7,480 nucleotides of DNA, taken from positions 1 through 7,480 of the forward strand of contig JAGOBT010000146.1 of assembly GCA_017999135.1 (NCBI GenBank), written 5' to 3'. A program made the position numbers and the translations under genes. This document shows positions 6,448-7,480 of the stretch, piece by piece (the stretch's first letter is position 1; every line of letters starts with the position of its first letter). The notes beneath the pieces are model-generated. The model saw nothing but the letters and a program-made list of their open reading frames with translations. It searched no databases and was not told the DNA's origin. The DNA comes from Burkholderiaceae bacterium (GTDB lineage Bacteria; Pseudomonadota; Gammaproteobacteria; Burkholderiales; Burkholderiaceae_C).

Positions 6448-6551
6448 CCCAGCAGTCTCCGCGATGACAGGCCCGTTCCGGGCGCACTTGCATGATGCCA
6501 GCGCACCTGGCGGCGGGCAGCCCGCGCCGCATCAACCCCACGGAGACACAC
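6448..6551. promoter_or_regulatory. Divergent control region between the 68-residue gene and the SDR gene
   Basis: These 104 bases serve two outward-reading genes. They contain a small hairpin (GCCCG, loop TTC, CGGGC at 6471-6483), a nine-base palindrome GCATGATGC at 6490-6498, and an imperfect direct repeat GCGCACTTG (6482-6490) and GCGCACCTG (6501-6509) spaced 19 bases apart. A longer GC-rich inverted repeat with a bulge covers about 6510-6530. Ribosome binding sites lie at both ends, including GGAGA at 6542-6546 for the SDR. No clear -35/-10 boxes are seen, and the repeats could be chance. Confidence 0.45.
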
Positions 6552-7334
6552 ATGCGAGACCTCACGAACAAGGTGGCCTGGATCACCGGCGCCGGCAGCG
6601 GCATCGGCGCCGGCACGGCGCTGGCCTATGCACGCGCCGGCATGCGGCTGGTGCTGTCGGGCCGCCGGCCGGCCGAGCTGCAGGCGGTGGCCGACCAGGT
6701 GGCCGCGATGGGCCGCGAGACGGGCAATGGCGCCAGCGCCCGCGTGGCGCCGCTGGACGTGGCCGACAAGGACGCGGTGCTGGCAGTGGCCGCGTCGATC
6801 CAGGCGCAGGAGGGCCGCATCGACGTGCTGGTCAACAGCGCTGGCCTGAACGTGCGCGAGCGCAACTGGAAGCACCTGTCCACCGCCGGCTGGGACCAGG
6901 TGCTGCGCATCGACCTGGACGGCACCTTCTACTGCTGCCATGCGGTGCTGCCGATGATGCGGGCGCAGAAGGACGGGCTGATCGTCAACGTGTCCAGCTG
7001 GGCCGGCCGCTTCGTCGGCACCATGACCGGGCCGGCCTACAGCGCCGCCAAGTTCGGCGTCAATGCGATGACCGAGAGCCTGAACATGGAAGAGTGCATC
7101 CACGGCATCCGTGCCACCGCGGTGTGCCCGGGCGAGGTGGCCACGCCCATCCTCGACAAGCGGCCGATCCCCGTCAGCGCCGAAGACAAGGCCAAGATGG
7201 TCCAGGCCGACGACTGCGGCGAGCTGATGCTGTTCCTGGCCCGCATGCCGGCGCATGTGTGCCTGAACGAGATCACCATCAGCCCCACCCACAACCGCAT
7301 GTTCGTGGCGGCGGCCAACGCCATCCCGGGCTGA
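6552..7334 (+). CDS. Classical short-chain dehydrogenase/reductase (SDR) oxidoreductase
   Basis: A 260-residue cytoplasmic NAD(P)-dependent oxidoreductase, the normal length for classical SDRs. The cofactor motif TGAGSGIG is at 12-19. The NNAG motif appears as NSAG (95-98). The catalytic set is Ser149 (VNVSSWAG), Tyr163 and Lys167 (YSAAK), followed by the CPGEVATP turn at 192-199. SGRR at 36-39, after the second strand, places arginines where NADP-preferring SDRs often have them, so NADP is somewhat favoured. ATG 6552 has GGAGA at 6542-6546, five bases before it; an in-frame ATG at 6492 gives an extension unlike the family. The VOC gene starts four bases after its stop, so they are probably one transcript. 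Substrate (alcohol, ketone or 3-oxoacyl group) is unknown. Confidence 0.95.
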   Translation: MRDLTNKVAWITGAGSGIGAGTALAYARAGMRLVLSGRRPAELQAVADQVAAMGRETGNGASARVAPLDVADKDAVLAVAASIQAQEGRIDVLVNSAGLNVRERNWKHLSTAGWDQVLRIDLDGTFYCCHAVLPMMRAQKDGLIVNVSSWAGRFVGTMTGPAYSAAKFGVNAMTESLNMEECIHGIRATAVCPGEVATPILDKRPIPVSAEDKAKMVQADDCGELMLFLARMPAHVCLNEITISPTHNRMFVAAANAIPG

Positions 7335-7338
7335 CGCC

Positions 7339-7480
7339 ATGGCCGCCCCGCTGCCCACCCCGCTTCGGCTGCGCCAGGTGTGCCTGGCCGCCCCCCGGCT
7401 GGAACCGGTGCTCGACGACCTGCAGGCCATCCTGGGCCTGCAGGTCTGCCACCGCGACCCCGGCCTGATCGCCTACGGCC
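7339..7480 (+). CDS. VOC/glyoxalase-fold family protein, N-terminal part, cut by the window edge
   Basis: Only 47 residues are visible. They begin MAAPLPTPLRLRQVCLAA and continue with a helix (LEPVLDDLQAILGL) then a strand start (QVCHRDPGLIAYG). This matches the first beta-alpha-beta element of vicinal-oxygen-chelate proteins, where the strand 'LRQVCLAA' corresponds to the usual 'hv.l.v.d' start and a 'lG' ends the helix. No metal ligand typical of the fold is seen in this strand. The ATG lies four bases after the SDR stop, suggesting translational coupling. The family covers glyoxalases, dioxygenases and epimerases, so no function can be given. Confidence 0.75.
   Translation, partial: MAAPLPTPLRLRQVCLAAPRLEPVLDDLQAILGLQVCHRDPGLIAYG

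Noticed and set aside
5420..7468. A 682-codon plus-strand open frame spanning the FGE-like, 68-residue and SDR genes
   Set aside because: It crosses three well-supported genes in other frames, has no domain and is low in complexity: a shadow of GC-rich DNA.
1..7480. CRISPR arrays, tRNA or rRNA genes, transposases and attachment sites
   Set aside because: No regular repeats, cloverleaf-like sequences, rRNA-like stretches, transposase motifs or flanking direct repeats were seen on either strand.

Overview
The window is very GC-rich, with third codon positions almost all G or C. Genes are closely packed and several starts follow a GGAGAC-type ribosome binding site. This, with the gene families present, suggests the chromosome of a betaproteobacterium of the order Burkholderiales. 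That placement is an inference from composition and gene content; no marker gene is present.

Layout: (1) 1-502, minus strand: the N-terminal part of a class III (CaiB/BaiF) CoA-transferase that runs off the left edge. (2) 503-580: a short divergent gap. (3) 581-4228, plus strand: a likely operon of a family VIII esterase/beta-lactamase-fold serine hydrolase, an EamA-type drug/metabolite transporter and an amidase-signature hydrolase. (4) 4239-4262: a strong hairpin between the convergent amidase and TIR genes, a likely shared terminator. (5) 6447 down to 4263, minus strand: a three-gene block of a 68-residue orphan protein, a secreted FGE-sulfatase-fold protein and a TIR protein with a membrane segment and a C-terminal Lcl_C/DUF1566-like domain. 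(6) 6448-6551: a divergent control region. (7) 6552 to the right edge, plus strand: a classical short-chain dehydrogenase/reductase, then the beginning of a VOC/glyoxalase-fold protein.

The outer genes look like ordinary accessory metabolism: ester, amide and CoA-thioester chemistry plus an exporter or importer. Their substrates cannot be read from sequence. The minus-strand block is the unusual part. The TIR domain keeps a DWVxxE motif resembling the catalytic-glutamate region of SARM1-type NAD-cleaving TIR domains. It is joined through a Pro/Ala-rich linker and one membrane helix to a predicted periplasmic domain. The gene upstream encodes an exported protein whose FGE-like fold lacks the copper-binding cysteines of true formylglycine-generating enzymes. 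A cell-envelope sensor coupled to a cytoplasmic NAD-consuming effector is a reasonable but untested model.
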